Shown here piece by piece: positions 8,434 through 18,503 of a DNA stretch of 64,000 nt. Position 1 is the first letter of the stretch, and every line of letters begins with the position of its first letter. The notes beneath the pieces are model-generated. The model was not told the origin of the DNA, did no database searches, and saw only the letters and a program-made list of their open reading frames with translations. Origin of the DNA: an uncultured Flavobacteriaceae bacterium (GTDB taxonomy: Bacteria > Bacteroidota > Bacteroidia > Flavobacteriales > Flavobacteriaceae). The stretch covers positions 248,001 to 312,000 of the forward strand of contig CANNCA010000005.1 in the NCBI GenBank assembly GCA_947503005.1, written 5' to 3'. The position numbers and the translations under genes are program-made.

Positions 8434-9321
8434 ATGTTTCCATTGACTAAAAAGTTGAACTCCCGCTACATACTCTTTTTCCTTTTGATGCTTTCGGTCG
8501 TTTCCTGTGATTCGATTTGGAAGGATACTGTGGAAGAAGAACCACTTGCCCGCGTTGGGGAGAATTACCTATTCAAAAAAGACATTGCCCCTTTATTGGG
8601 CAACGGTATCTCGAAAGAGGACAGTATTTCTTTTGTGACCACCTATATCAACAATTGGGCATCAAAGCAGCTTTTACTCTCCAAAGCCAAGATTAATCTA
8701 CCCGAGGAAAAACTTACGGAGTTTGACGCATTGGTAAATGATTACCGCAATGATTTATATACCAGGGCCTATAAAGAGGCTTTGGTGCAGCAGATCAACG
8801 ACACTATCGTTACCAAAGACCAAATGCGCTCCTTTTATGAAAAGGAAAAGAACAATTTTAGACTTAAAGAACCTCTGGTAAAAATTCGTTTTATTCAGCT
8901 TCCAAAGCAGTTTTTGAACAAGGAGACGGTAATTCAAAAGTTACAGCGGTTTAGAAATGAAGATGTGGCCTATTTGGATTCCATTGGGGTACAATTCAAG
9001 AAGTTGAACTTCAATGATTCAATTTGGGTTCCGGTCTCCCGTGTGATCGACGAAATACCTCCTGTGACTTTTGAAAACCAGGATAAGTACTTAAAAAATT
9101 CACAATTTTTTGAATTGGAGGATGCATTAGGGGTATATTTGGCCAAGGTTACAGGAGTTTTGCGTGTAAATGACGTGGCACCCCTGTCTTACATAGAGCC
9201 AACCATAAAACAAGTACTTCTGAACCGACGCAAGTTGGATTACATTCGAAAACTTGAAACAGAAGTTATCGATGAGGCAATTAAAGACAAAGAATTTGAG
9301 GTTTATGTACAAGATGAATAA
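8434..9321 (+). CDS. PpiC-like lipoprotein, putative periplasmic chaperone
   Basis: A 295-residue lipoprotein. The ATG at 8434 is chosen over 8383 because it places the lipobox VVSC after a good hydrophobic stretch (ILFFLLMLSVVSC). The body resembles the helical N-terminal region of SurA/PpiC proteins (LARVGENYLFKKDIAPLL, then TKDQMRSFYEKEKNNFRL), but a clear parvulin catalytic domain is not visible. It overlaps the downstream SurA-like gene by 17 nt, and this pair followed by MoxR is a usual gene order in Flavobacteriia. It probably helps outer-membrane protein folding; isomerase activity is doubtful. Confidence 0.72.
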   Translation: MFPLTKKLNSRYILFFLLMLSVVSCDSIWKDTVEEEPLARVGENYLFKKDIAPLLGNGISKEDSISFVTTYINNWASKQLLLSKAKINLPEEKLTEFDALVNDYRNDLYTRAYKEALVQQINDTIVTKDQMRSFYEKEKNNFRLKEPLVKIRFIQLPKQFLNKETVIQKLQRFRNEDVAYLDSIGVQFKKLNFNDSIWVPVSRVIDEIPPVTFENQDKYLKNSQFFELEDALGVYLAKVTGVLRVNDVAPLSYIEPTIKQVLLNRRKLDYIRKLETEVIDEAIKDKEFEVYVQDE

Positions 9322-10756
9322 AGTAATGCTCGTGGCATCCTTTGTGGGATGTGTATCAATTGTTTCTGCACAGGTAACCGATTCCATTCCAGATACCCAA
9401 ACAGAACCTGTAGAATTGTTATCGGAAGCGGAAGTCGGTGCTAAAAAAGATTCCACAATCAGTTTTAAGCGAATAAAACTTGATGGCATTTCGGCCGTTA
9501 TTGGTGATTATGTTATCCTTGAATCCGACATTGAAAAAACATTGATCGATTTGAAGAATCAAGGTGCTTCAACGGAGGATATTACCCGATGCGGACTATT
9601 AGGAAAATTAATGGAAGACCGTTTGTATGCGCATCAAGCCGTACAAGATAGTATTTTGGTCTCTGATGACGAGGTGAATGCTACTGGAGATAGACAATTG
9701 CAATCGTTGGTTCAACAGATTGGCTCTATGGAAAAGGTACTTGCCTATTATAAAAAAGAGAACGAGGCCGATTTTAGAGAGGAACTTTATAAAATCAACA
9801 AACTGCGAATGCTTTCTGAGCGGATGCAACAAAAAATCGTTTCTGAAATCGAAATTACACCAGAAGAAGTAAGACAGTTTTTCAGTAAGATTCCAGAGGA
9901 TGAAAGACCCGTGTTCGGGTCGGAAATGGAGATTGCCCAAATTGTCAAGGAACCAAAACCAACGGATGTTGAAAAGCAAAAGGTAATCGACCAGTTAAAT
10001 GCAATAAAAGAAGATGTAGAGGACAATGACGCTAGTTTTAATGTGAAAGCGATATTATATTCCGAAGACCCAGGTTCCAAGTCCAAGGGAGGGTTTTATA
10101 GCATTACCAAAGACACAGGCTTCGACAAAACTTTTAAAGATGTGGCGTTCAGCTTAAAGGAAGGTGAAATATCCGAACCTTTCGAAACCCCATTCGGTTT
10201 TCATATCATCTACATCGAGAAAATTAGAGGTCAGGAATTAGATTTACGCCACATTTTGATTCAACCCAAAATTTCGCAGGAGGCTTTGGATAATGCAAAA
10301 TCAGAATTGGATAGCATTAGAAAAAAGGTAATGGAAGGTAAATTTACTTTTGCCGAGGCCGCCCAAAATTTTTCTGACGAAAAAGAGACCAAGTTCGATG
10401 GCGGTTTACTTAGAAATCCGGTTACTTTAGACTCTCGCTTTGAACTGACACGAATGGATCCACAGTTGTACAATCAAGTACGAAATCTGAAGGACGATGA
10501 AATATCAAATCCGCTTTTAGAGGAAGATCCCAGGGGAGGCGGACCAAAATATAAAATCTACAAGATTACGAATCGGTATGACGAGCATACCGCTGATTTC
10601 TCCAAAGATTATATAAAAATTCAAGAATTGGCAAAGACCGAAAAACAATACAAGGCTATCAAAAAGTGGATGGATGAACATATCGAGAATACCTACATTA
10701 CCATTAATGAGGAGAACAGAGATTGTGAGTTCGCTAATAATTGGGTAAAGGAATAA
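9305..10756 (+). CDS. SurA-like peptidylprolyl isomerase
   Basis: A 483-residue periplasmic chaperone and prolyl isomerase. The start at 9305 (MYKMNKVMLV) has GAGG just upstream and gives a signal peptide ending near VSAQ; 9314 is an alternative. A SurA N-terminal helical domain (GDYVILESDIEKTLID) is followed by two parvulin domains: the first around GGFYSITKDTGFDKTFKDVA and FGFHIIYIEKIRG, the second from LRHILIQPKIS to FDGGLLRNPVTLD. Family members escort outer-membrane proteins through the periplasm. It is translated in an operon with the upstream PpiC-like lipoprotein (overlap) and the downstream MoxR gene (4 nt gap). Confidence 0.88.
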   Translation: MYKMNKVMLVASFVGCVSIVSAQVTDSIPDTQTEPVELLSEAEVGAKKDSTISFKRIKLDGISAVIGDYVILESDIEKTLIDLKNQGASTEDITRCGLLGKLMEDRLYAHQAVQDSILVSDDEVNATGDRQLQSLVQQIGSMEKVLAYYKKENEADFREELYKINKLRMLSERMQQKIVSEIEITPEEVRQFFSKIPEDERPVFGSEMEIAQIVKEPKPTDVEKQKVIDQLNAIKEDVEDNDASFNVKAILYSEDPGSKSKGGFYSITKDTGFDKTFKDVAFSLKEGEISEPFETPFGFHIIYIEKIRGQELDLRHILIQPKISQEALDNAKSELDSIRKKVMEGKFTFAEAAQNFSDEKETKFDGGLLRNPVTLDSRFELTRMDPQLYNQVRNLKDDEISNPLLEEDPRGGGPKYKIYKITNRYDEHTADFSKDYIKIQELAKTEKQYKAIKKWMDEHIENTYITINEENRDCEFANNWVKE

Positions 10757-10760
10757 ATGC

Positions 10761-11714
10761 ATGTCAGACGTTACCGCGGTTCAAAACCTAGTTGCCAAAC
10801 ACCAAGACCTTAAGCGAGAAATAGCCAAAATCATAGTTGGGCAAGACGATGTAATCGAGCAAATCTTGTTATCTATTTATACAGGGGGGCATTCCTTACT
10901 TATTGGTGTGCCAGGCTTGGCAAAAACTTTAATGGTGAATACCATTGCGCAGACGCTAGGGCTTGCTTTTAAAAGAATTCAATTTACCCCTGATTTGATG
11001 CCTAGTGACATCTTAGGTAGCGAAATATTAGACCAAAACCGCAATTTCAAGTTCATCAAAGGCCCTATTTTCTCGAATATCATCTTGGCCGATGAAATCA
11101 ATCGTACGCCACCAAAGACACAGGCTGCACTTTTAGAGGCCATGCAAGAGCGGGCGGTCACCATTGCTGGACAACAACATAAGTTAGAAGCGCCTTATTA
11201 CGTATTGGCCACACAAAATCCGATTGAACAAGAAGGAACTTATCCTTTACCTGAGGCGCAACTGGATCGCTTTATGTTCGCTATTGAACTGAAATACCCC
11301 TCAATTACAGAAGAAATTCAAGTTGTGAAGGCTACCACAGATGACAGTACACCTATGGTTAATGCTATTTTAAGTGCTGAGGAGATTTTAGCGGTTCAGC
11401 ATTTAGTTAGAAGAATTCCCGTGCCGGATAATGTAGTGGATTACGCTGTAAAACTTGTCAACAGTACCAGACCGAATCTAGACTCCGCATCGGATTTTGT
11501 AAAACAGTATATTGATTGGGGTGCTGGGCCTCGAGCATCACAAAATCTGGTTTTGGGTGCAAAAGCACATGCTGCTATAAATGGTAAGTTTTCACCGGAC
11601 ATTGAAGACGTTAAGGCCATCGCCATGGGCATACTTCGGCATCGAATCATCAAGAACTACAAAGCTGAAGCGGAGGGAATTTCTGAGGAAGATATAATTG
11701 ATAAGCTATTATAG
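10761..11714 (+). CDS. MoxR family AAA+ ATPase
   Basis: A 317-residue cytoplasmic AAA+ ATPase. Walker A is GVPGLAKT (residues 49-56), Walker B is IILADEIN (107-114), and the sensor-1 region is YVLATQNPIEQEGTYPLPEAQLD. The C-terminal lid (RASQNLVLGAKAHA) is typical of MoxR. Members of this group help insert metals or fold partner proteins, often with VWA-domain proteins, none of which is adjacent here. The gene ends the ppi-surA-moxR operon. Confidence 0.92.
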   Translation: MSDVTAVQNLVAKHQDLKREIAKIIVGQDDVIEQILLSIYTGGHSLLIGVPGLAKTLMVNTIAQTLGLAFKRIQFTPDLMPSDILGSEILDQNRNFKFIKGPIFSNIILADEINRTPPKTQAALLEAMQERAVTIAGQQHKLEAPYYVLATQNPIEQEGTYPLPEAQLDRFMFAIELKYPSITEEIQVVKATTDDSTPMVNAILSAEEILAVQHLVRRIPVPDNVVDYAVKLVNSTRPNLDSASDFVKQYIDWGAGPRASQNLVLGAKAHAAINGKFSPDIEDVKAIAMGILRHRIIKNYKAEAEGISEEDIIDKLL

Positions 11715-11880
11715 CCATATTATTTTGATGAATTTTCTCCCAAAAAATTACCAATCCATTTAATTAATTATACTCTAATTAGGGTTTCGGCAACGAAGCT
11801 GTAATCATCGACTAAAAATTTTATTTGCCCCTTCTATTTTAGTAATTTCGTAAAATTACGTTAATCCAAAAAAACAAGAA

Positions 11881-14154
11881 ATGGCATTCGATATCGACAT
11901 GATAAAAAGTGTTTACGCCAATATGGCCGAACGCGTTAACAAGGCTAGAGAGATAGTTGGTAAACCACTTACTCTTTCTGAAAAAATATTATACTCCCAC
12001 TTGTGGGATGGTACTCCTAACAAAGCCTTTGTACGAGGAAAAGATTATGTCGATTTTGCTCCTGATCGTATTGCTTGTCAAGATGCGACAGCCCAAATGG
12101 CCTTATTACAGTTCATGCAGGCAGGCAAGAAAAAAGTCGCAGTACCCACGACCGTTCATTGCGATCACTTGATTCAGGCAAAAAGTGGTGCAGCTGCCGA
12201 TTTAAAAATGGCGAACAGTACTAGTGCTGAGGTTTTCGATTTCTTGGAATCGGTTTCCAATAAGTATGGCATCGGTTTTTGGAAGCCTGGAGCAGGAATT
12301 ATTCACCAAGTGGTATTAGAGAATTATGCTTTTCCAGGAGGAATGATGATTGGAACGGATTCTCATACCGTAAATGCCGGTGGCCTTGGAATGGTAGCGA
12401 TTGGTGTTGGTGGAGCGGATGCCGTCGATGTTATGGCCGGAATGGCTTGGGAGTTGAAATTTCCCAAATTGATTGGTGTCCGATTGACCGGTAAAATTTC
12501 TGGTTGGACCGCACCTAAAGATGTCATCTTGAAAGTTGCCGAAATACTTACGGTAAAAGGGGGTACAGGTGCAATTGTGGAATATTTTGGTCCAGGAGCC
12601 ATATCACTTTCCTGTACAGGTAAAGGTACCATTTGTAATATGGGTGCCGAGATTGGAGCTACCACTTCGACTTTCGGTTATGATGAATCCATGGAACGGT
12701 ATCTGCGAGCTACGGATAGAGCTGATGTTGCCGAAGCTGCCAATGCGGTAAAAGAACATTTGACTGCTGATGCCGAAGTCTATGCCAATCCTGAAAAATA
12801 CTTTGATCAAGTAATAGATATCGATTTATCAAAGTTAGGACCCTTATTGAATGGACCTTTTACACCGGATTTATCTACCAGTGTTGGTGCAGAAATGACC
12901 GAAAAAGCAAAGAAAAATGATTGGCCTATACAAGTTGAGTGGAGTCTTATAGGTTCTTGCACCAACTCTTCATATGAAGATCTGTCAAGGGCTGCCTCTA
13001 TTGCAGAACAGGGATTGGAAAAAGGTTTGAAAATGAAGGCGGAATTGGGAATCAATCCTGGTTCTGAGCAGGTGCGTTATACAGCAGAACGTGATGGAAT
13101 CTTAGATACTTTCGAAAAATTAGGTGCTAAAATATTTACCAATGCTTGCGGACCTTGTATTGGTCAATGGGCTAGATACAGTGATCCCAAGAATGCACCA
13201 AAAAATAGTATTGTGCATTCTTTCAACAGAAATTTTGCGAAGCGTGCCGACGGTAACCCGAACACACATGCCTTTGTGGCCTCTCCCGAATTAACGGCTG
13301 CAATCGCCTTCTCAGGTCGATTGGATTTTAATCCGATTACTGATAAGCTAATCAACGAAAGCGGAGAAGAAGTGAAATTCGAAGAACCAACAGGATGGGA
13401 ATTACCGCCAAAAGGTTTTGAAGTGGAAGATGCAGGTTATCTAGAACCGGATGCGGATGGTTCAGGAGTTGAGGTGAAAGTGAGTACTACTTCAGAGCGT
13501 TTGCAATTGTTGGAGCCGTTCTTACCTATGACCAATGAGCAATTACAAGGGATGAAATTATTAATTAAAGCTTTTGGCAAATGTACTACCGATCACATCT
13601 CTATGGCCGGCCCATGGTTGCGCTATAGAGGGCATTTGGATAACATTGCCAATAATACACTAATTGGCGCCGTAAATGCTTTTAACAAGAAAACTAATTT
13701 TGTCAAAAATCAATTGACCGGTGAGTACGGTGGGGTACCTGATACGCAACGTGCTTACAAAGCCAAAGAAATTAAATCTGTGGTAGTGGGCGATCACAAT
13801 TACGGTGAGGGATCTTCAAGAGAACATGCGGCCATGCAACCAAGACATTTGGGTGTTGCCGTTGTTCTTGTGAAATCATTTGCGAGAATTCATGAGACCA
13901 ACCTTAAAAAACAAGGCATGCTTGGTTTGACTTTTGCTAATGAAAATGATTATGATTTGATACAGGAAGATGACACCTTCAACATGGTTGATATTGCAGA
14001 GTTCGCCCCAGACAAACCTTTGATAATAGAGGTGGTTCATGCCGATGGAAGTAAAGACACTATCAAAGCGAACCATACCTACAATGAAGCCCAAATAGGT
14101 TGGTTTAGAGAAGGTTCCGCCCTTAATGTTATCAAAAGGGAGAACGCGGCCTAG
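11881..14154 (+). CDS. acn: aconitate hydratase (mitochondrial-type)
   Basis: Interconverts citrate and isocitrate in the TCA cycle. At 757 residues it has the length of the mitochondrial-type aconitases found in Bacteroidota. The three [4Fe-4S] ligands are C360 in [11 protein letters not shown] and C423/C426 in ACGPCIGQW. Active-site blocks visible include [31 protein letters not shown] and [14 protein letters not shown] in the swivelling fourth domain. It is transcribed alone: a 166-nt gap precedes it and a strong terminator follows. The upstream A+T-rich gap holds a weak promoter-like stretch, not assigned here. Confidence 0.96.
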   Translation: MAFDIDMIKSVYANMAERVNKAREIVGKPLTLSEKILYSHLWDGTPNKAFVRGKDYVDFAPDRIACQDATAQMALLQFMQAGKKKVAVPTTVHCDHLIQAKSGAAADLKMANSTSAEVFDFLESVSNKYGIGFWKPGAGIIHQVVLENYAFPGGMMIGTDSHTVNAGGLGMVAIGVGGADAVDVMAGMAWELKFPKLIGVRLTGKISGWTAPKDVILKVAEILTVKGGTGAIVEYFGPGAISLSCTGKGTICNMGAEIGATTSTFGYDESMERYLRATDRADVAEAANAVKEHLTADAEVYANPEKYFDQVIDIDLSKLGPLLNGPFTPDLSTSVGAEMTEKAKKNDWPIQVEWSLIGSCTNSSYEDLSRAASIAEQGLEKGLKMKAELGINPGSEQVRYTAERDGILDTFEKLGAKIFTNACGPCIGQWARYSDPKNAPKNSIVHSFNRNFAKRADGNPNTHAFVASPELTAAIAFSGRLDFNPITDKLINESGEEVKFEEPTGWELPPKGFEVEDAGYLEPDADGSGVEVKVSTTSERLQLLEPFLPMTNEQLQGMKLLIKAFGKCTTDHISMAGPWLRYRGHLDNIANNTLIGAVNAFNKKTNFVKNQLTGEYGGVPDTQRAYKAKEIKSVVVGDHNYGEGSSREHAAMQPRHLGVAVVLVKSFARIHETNLKKQGMLGLTFANENDYDLIQEDDTFNMVDIAEFAPDKPLIIEVVHADGSKDTIKANHTYNEAQIGWFREGSALNVIKRENAA

Positions 14155-14200
14155 GTTTTAGTGGTTACATTTAACGAAATGTTTATTTTTAGATACTGAA

Positions 14201-14228
14201 AACTCCTAATGTTTATTAGGAGTTTTTT
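14201..14228 (+). terminator. rho-independent terminator after aconitase
   Basis: Perfect 10-bp stem AACTCCTAAT / ATTAGGAGTT with a four-base loop (14201-14224) followed directly by a T run to 14228. It starts 47 nt beyond the aconitase stop, on the same strand. Confidence 0.8.
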
Positions 14229-14256
14229 AGCTTTGAAAAGAACCATAAAGTTCCCT

Positions 14257-14811
14257 ATGAAAAAGAGTACGGTATATACCCTAACAATCATAATTCTCGT
14301 ATTATCTTTTTTTGTCACTCCTCTCGGAGATTTTAGTAAAGAACTGTTGAACAAATTGTTCGCCACGACGCCAACCGTGATTAGTAAGGAAAATCAAGGT
14401 AGGGTATTGACCTACGATTGGAAGTTAAAACGTGCGGATTGGAGTTTTTTTAATTTTAACGAAGCAAAGGAAAAGGTAGTATTCATTAATTTTTGGGCTA
14501 CATGGGATCTTCCTTCGAGAGCACAATTGGATGACATACAACTACTTTACGACAGGTACGGTGAAAGGATGAAATTCTACATTATAACCAATGAGGAACG
14601 TGAGAATCCTGAAGAAATGATGGGGAGAAAAGGTTATAGCTTTCCAATTACTTATCAGATTATTGGTGAACCGAGTCCAATAAAAATTTTAAAGGAAGGA
14701 GGTTCCTACATCCTCGATAAGAAAGGAAATATTGTCGTTCACCAGACAGCTATTGCCGACTGGGACAATGAGACCATATACAACTTGCTGGATAGTCTAA
14801 TTGCAGAATGA
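14257..14811 (+). CDS. thioredoxin-fold (TlpA-like) membrane-anchored protein lacking the CxxC
   Basis: A 184-residue protein with one N-terminal membrane segment (about residues 6-22) and a TlpA/redoxin-like domain. The ATG at 14257 is used because 14209 lies inside the terminator hairpin. The strand and active-site region reads VVFINFWATWDLPSRAQLDDI: the position where TlpA proteins have WCxPCR carries W-D-L-P-S-R, so both catalytic cysteines are replaced. The downstream cis-Pro region is degenerate too. It cannot act as a normal thiol oxidoreductase; a binding or chaperone role is a guess. It converges with crtZ, with adjacent stop codons. Confidence 0.8.
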   Translation: MKKSTVYTLTIIILVLSFFVTPLGDFSKELLNKLFATTPTVISKENQGRVLTYDWKLKRADWSFFNFNEAKEKVVFINFWATWDLPSRAQLDDIQLLYDRYGERMKFYIITNEERENPEEMMGRKGYSFPITYQIIGEPSPIKILKEGGSYILDKKGNIVVHQTAIADWDNETIYNLLDSLIAE

Positions 14812-15261
14812 CTATGATTTTTTGAAGTATTTAAAGGGAACAAAGAGCATTCCAAAACACTCGCCATCTTTTTTCCCTAAATGCTTATGATGAATCTTAT
14901 GTGCTCTACGCACTCCCTTGGCATACCAATTATTCGCCTTCCTGAACATTTTAAAACGCTGGTGGATAAAAATATCATGAACTAGAAAATAGGCAATGCC
15001 ATAAGCTAAGATTCCGAACCCTAGGGCCCAACCATACCACCATCCAGTTGAACCAGCATAAAATAGCGACATACTGACAACGGCATAAAAAATAAAAAAT
15101 GCGTCATTGCGTTCAAACCAAGAATCATGATCTTTATGATGATGGTCTTTGTGTAGACTCCACAAGAATCCGTGCATGACATATTTATGGGTAAACCAAG
15201 CCATAAATTCCATCACGGAGAAAGTTGCTAAAAAAATAACGATCCAAAGAAAAATTTGCAT
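14812..15261 (-). CDS. crtZ: beta-carotene hydroxylase CrtZ
   Basis: Adds 3-hydroxyl groups to beta-carotene to give zeaxanthin, the usual yellow pigment of marine flavobacteria. The 149-residue membrane protein carries the di-iron histidine clusters of the family: HKYVMH, HKDHHHKDH, HDIFIHQR and HKIHHKH, between about four hydrophobic segments. It begins 1 nt after the crtB stop and is the last gene of the operon. No lycopene cyclase gene (crtY) is in the window, so that step must be encoded elsewhere. Confidence 0.93.
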   Translation of the reverse strand: MQIFLWIVIFLATFSVMEFMAWFTHKYVMHGFLWSLHKDHHHKDHDSWFERNDAFFIFYAVVSMSLFYAGSTGWWYGWALGFGILAYGIAYFLVHDIFIHQRFKMFRKANNWYAKGVRRAHKIHHKHLGKKDGECFGMLFVPFKYFKKS

Positions 15262-15262
15262 A

Positions 15263-16102
15263 CTATACTAAGTGTAATTTGTAGTTAACGTATGATTTCG
15301 CCAAAAGTCCGAATTTTTGATAATTAGGCACTCTAATTCGGGCATTTTTGATTTCAAGTGAAGGGGTATTCTGCAATTTATTCAACAACTTATAGTAATA
15401 TTTATACGCCGTGTATACCCCAAATTTGGCTTCCGTCGGCAAATTTAATATACCGCCATAACCTTTTGCAAAGTCAGCTTTGATTTCTTGAATAATTTTT
15501 TCTTTTGAAGTTTCATCGAGTTCTTTCAAATTGGCATGCGGAAAGTAGGCCCGATTCAATTCTTCGAAATCAGCTTTTAAATCCCTTAAAAAATTCACCT
15601 TTTGAAATGCGGATCCAAGAGACATTGCCGATTCTTTTAAGGCTTCATATTGGGGGTCATTTCCCTTTACGAAAACTTTTAAGCACATAAGGCCAACAAC
15701 ATCTGCAGAACCATAAATATAAGCCCTATATTCTTCTTCGGTTCTATATTCATTTTTCGTGAGGTCCATTCGCATACTTTTCATAAAGGAATCCACTAGG
15801 TGATAGGGTATTTTGTATGTATGATAGGTATGCTGAAAGGAGTTCAAAATAGGATTTAAACTAATTTTACTTTCCAAAGCTGACTTTAATTGCAGTTCGA
15901 AATCATCAAATAACTCTTTTTTGTCGTAGTCATGAAATGTGTCTACAATTTCATCAGCAAAACGAACAAAGCCATAAATATTATAGATATGTGAGCGAAT
16001 TGAGGGGGCTAGCATTTTAGTGGCAAGCGAAAATGAAGTGCTGTAAGACTCTGTTACGATTTTACTGCAATCATATGAAACTTTATCAAATATACTTTTC
16101 AT
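15263..16102 (-). CDS. crtB: phytoene synthase CrtB
   Basis: Condenses two geranylgeranyl diphosphates to phytoene. The 279-residue protein contains the two Asp-rich substrate-Mg motifs of the squalene/phytoene synthase family: FADEIVDTFHD near residue 50 and NFLRDLKADFEEL in the C-terminal half. The ATG at 16102 is preferred over 16120 because it lies 1 nt beyond the crtI stop and starts with MKSIFDKVSYDCSK, the usual family N-terminus. Second enzyme gene of the crtI-crtB-crtZ operon. Confidence 0.92.
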   Translation of the reverse strand: MKSIFDKVSYDCSKIVTESYSTSFSLATKMLAPSIRSHIYNIYGFVRFADEIVDTFHDYDKKELFDDFELQLKSALESKISLNPILNSFQHTYHTYKIPYHLVDSFMKSMRMDLTKNEYRTEEEYRAYIYGSADVVGLMCLKVFVKGNDPQYEALKESAMSLGSAFQKVNFLRDLKADFEELNRAYFPHANLKELDETSKEKIIQEIKADFAKGYGGILNLPTEAKFGVYTAYKYYYKLLNKLQNTPSLEIKNARIRVPNYQKFGLLAKSYVNYKLHLV

Positions 16103-16103
16103 A

Positions 16104-17561
16104 TCAGTTGGCTTTAGCAATTAATTCAGAAACCAATTTTCCAGAGATTAGCGCTGGTGGAACTCCTGGCCCCGGTACAGTTAGCTGTCCTGTAAAAAAT
16201 AGATTTTTGACCTTCTTACTTTGCAATTTGGGCCGTAGGAACGCTGTTTGTAATAGCGTGTTAGCCATACCATACGCATTTCCTTTGTATGAGTTGTATT
16301 CTTCAACAAAATCGTTCACACAAAAGGACTCCTTAAATATAATATTATTTTCTACCTCTTGACCGGTTCTTTCTTGAAACCTTGCTAATAAGAGGTCAAA
16401 ATATTGTTTCCTAAGTTCAGGAGTATCCTCCAACCCAGGGGCAATCGGAATAAGAAAAAATCCGGTTTCACAGCCATCCGGTGCCATGGTAGCATCTGTT
16501 ATGGAGGGAAAATTGACATAAAACAGTGGGTCAGAGGGCCATTGCGGCTTATCGTATATCTCTTCGGCATGTAGTTCAAAGTCGGTGTCGAAAAACAAAT
16601 TATGATGCTCTACATTTTCTAATTTTTTATCAAACCCCACGTAAAAAAGTAGCGAAGATGGTGCGAAGGTCTTTTTAGACCAAAAGGCCTCACTATATTG
16701 ACGGTACTGCTTATCCAACAGGGTTTCAGAATGATGGTAATCCGCGCCGGTTAGAACGAAATCACTATCGATACTTTTTCCATCAACGATAATTCCAATG
16801 GCTTTACCTTTCGTCACCCTAATTTTTTCTACTGCACTATCTGTATGAAAAATAACACCCAATTCCAGTGCAAGCGAATGCATCGCTTTAATCACTTCGT
16901 ACATACCACCTCTTGGATGCCATGTTCCCAAGCCGAAATCTGCGAAATTCATGAAGCTGTAAAAAGAAGGGGTTTTACTTGGTTTTGCCCCTAGAAACAA
17001 AACAGGAAATTCAAGGGTTGAAATGAGCTTGGGGTTTTTAAACTTTTTGCGTACTTGTCCGCTAATTGATTTAAAGAATTGATCTACCTTCAGAACAGTT
17101 TCTTTCGTAACCAATTCAAAAGGTGAAAGCCCAGGTCTTAATACTACCTTATTTATTGCAATGTCATAGTTCTCCTGAGCATCGGCAATGAATTTTCGCA
17201 GGTGTTTAGAGCTTCCTTCTTCAATGCGTTCGAACTCAGTACATATCTTGTCCATGGAGTCACCAATCGTTATGATGTCATCCGAGAAGAAAATTCGGTA
17301 GGCAGGGCTCAATTTGTCAAGCGCGTAGTAATCACTGGTTTTCTTGCCGAAGTCAGCGAAAAACTTGTCGAAAATATCCGGCATCCAGTACCAACTTGGC
17401 CCTATGTCAAAGGTAAATCCTTCTTTCATCAGTTGTCTTGCCCTTCCACCAACCGTATGATTTTTTTCATACACTGAAACCTCAAACCCCATTTTTGCTA
17501 AATAGCAAGAAGCAGAAAGTGATGAAAATCCGGAACCAATAACAGAAACCTTTTTATCCAT
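16104..17561 (-). CDS. crtI: phytoene desaturase CrtI
   Basis: FAD-dependent desaturase converting phytoene to lycopene. The 485-residue protein starts with the dinucleotide-binding motif VSVIGSGFSSLSASCYLAK followed by VYEKNHTVGGRARQ. The C-terminal FTGQLTVPGPGVPPALISGK is the CrtI signature that holds the FAD. Length and layout match bacterial CrtI. It starts 21 nt after the stop of the MerR-type regulator gene and is followed by crtB with a 1-nt gap, so all four genes are probably one transcript. Confidence 0.94.
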   Translation of the reverse strand: MDKKVSVIGSGFSSLSASCYLAKMGFEVSVYEKNHTVGGRARQLMKEGFTFDIGPSWYWMPDIFDKFFADFGKKTSDYYALDKLSPAYRIFFSDDIITIGDSMDKICTEFERIEEGSSKHLRKFIADAQENYDIAINKVVLRPGLSPFELVTKETVLKVDQFFKSISGQVRKKFKNPKLISTLEFPVLFLGAKPSKTPSFYSFMNFADFGLGTWHPRGGMYEVIKAMHSLALELGVIFHTDSAVEKIRVTKGKAIGIIVDGKSIDSDFVLTGADYHHSETLLDKQYRQYSEAFWSKKTFAPSSLLFYVGFDKKLENVEHHNLFFDTDFELHAEEIYDKPQWPSDPLFYVNFPSITDATMAPDGCETGFFLIPIAPGLEDTPELRKQYFDLLLARFQERTGQEVENNIIFKESFCVNDFVEEYNSYKGNAYGMANTLLQTAFLRPKLQSKKVKNLFFTGQLTVPGPGVPPALISGKLVSELIAKAN

Positions 17562-17582
17562 AAAGAGTACAAATAAAATTTG

Positions 17583-18482
17583 TTATAATTCGGCTATAAC
17601 CTGCTCGATAGAGTTGAAAGTTTTTATATAGGGAGGAAGATTTTCTTTGTCCAAATGCTGGGTCTGATGGCCAAGAACCCAAAATTTTGAATCTTTATAA
17701 TCCTGAACCATTTTGGAAAAATCTTGAATATAGTTCGCAATTTTATCCTTGGAGGGTACCACCGTAAAGTAAGACAGGAAATAAAGATTGTCAAAATAAT
17801 TCATTACATCTTTTAGTGTATCCAAGGGAACGGTCTGCCCTAGATAGATTGATTTATAACCTCTAAGCGTAATTTCGTAATTGATATATAAAAGTCCAAT
17901 TTCGTGAATCTCGTTTTCGGGTAAGAACGGAACAAAAATCTTGTCTTTTTTAGTAGGCTGACGATCTTGAAGTTTTTCGGTATTGATGAGTATTTTCTGC
18001 TTAATCAATGCTGTAATAAAATGCTCGTGCGCAGGACTGATTGTATCGGTCTGCCATAACAAACCTAATTCGTTAAGTAGGGGTATAAAAACATCCTTAA
18101 AAATTTCACGGAACGATTTGTCTGCCAACAGACTGTTGTAGGTGTTTGTAAACATGGTTTGATCAAAATTCACCATAGATAGCTTGAAGGCATTGATGGC
18201 ATGATTTTCAATACTACTTTTGGCAACAATTTCACGCACCATCAAGGGGATGTTCTCCTCTGGGATTTTAGCAATTTTCGAAATTTTATACCCGGTATTA
18301 TAGAGTAATGTTACATTTAAAAGTTTTTGAAGATTTTTGAGATTATAGGTTCTAATATTGGTAGTGGTTCTTTCAGGCGATAAAAGTCCGTAACGCTTTT
18401 CCCAAATACGTATAGTATGTGCTTTGATACCAGAAAGATTTTCTAAATCTCGAATGCTAAAAAACTTTTTTACATTGTTCAT
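17583..18482 (-). CDS. MerR family regulator with cobalamin-binding-like domain (CarH/LitR-like)
   Basis: Probable regulator of the carotenoid operon. Residues 1-70 are a MerR winged helix (FSIRDLENLSGIKAHTIRIWEKRYG). Residues about 85-165 resemble the B12-binding four-helix cap (WQTDTISPAHEHFITALIKQ) and the rest a Rossmann-like B12-binding domain. The family D-x-H-x-x-G motif appears as E-N-E-I-H-E-I-G, so the cobalt-ligand His is kept while the first Asp is Glu. CarH-type proteins use adenosylcobalamin as a light sensor for carotenoid genes. The start at 18482 is supported by a perfect -7 element (18504-18511) that would fall inside the gene if 18506 were used. It is the first gene of the crt operon. 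Confidence 0.85.
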   Translation of the reverse strand: MNNVKKFFSIRDLENLSGIKAHTIRIWEKRYGLLSPERTTTNIRTYNLKNLQKLLNVTLLYNTGYKISKIAKIPEENIPLMVREIVAKSSIENHAINAFKLSMVNFDQTMFTNTYNSLLADKSFREIFKDVFIPLLNELGLLWQTDTISPAHEHFITALIKQKILINTEKLQDRQPTKKDKIFVPFLPENEIHEIGLLYINYEITLRGYKSIYLGQTVPLDTLKDVMNYFDNLYFLSYFTVVPSKDKIANYIQDFSKMVQDYKDSKFWVLGHQTQHLDKENLPPYIKTFNSIEQVIAEL

Positions 18483-18503
18483 CTTTTCTATGTAATTATT
18501 AAA

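Noticed and set aside
14209-14256. Upstream start for the TlpA-like gene
   Set aside because: It lies inside the aconitase terminator hairpin, and the added residues precede an already good membrane anchor.
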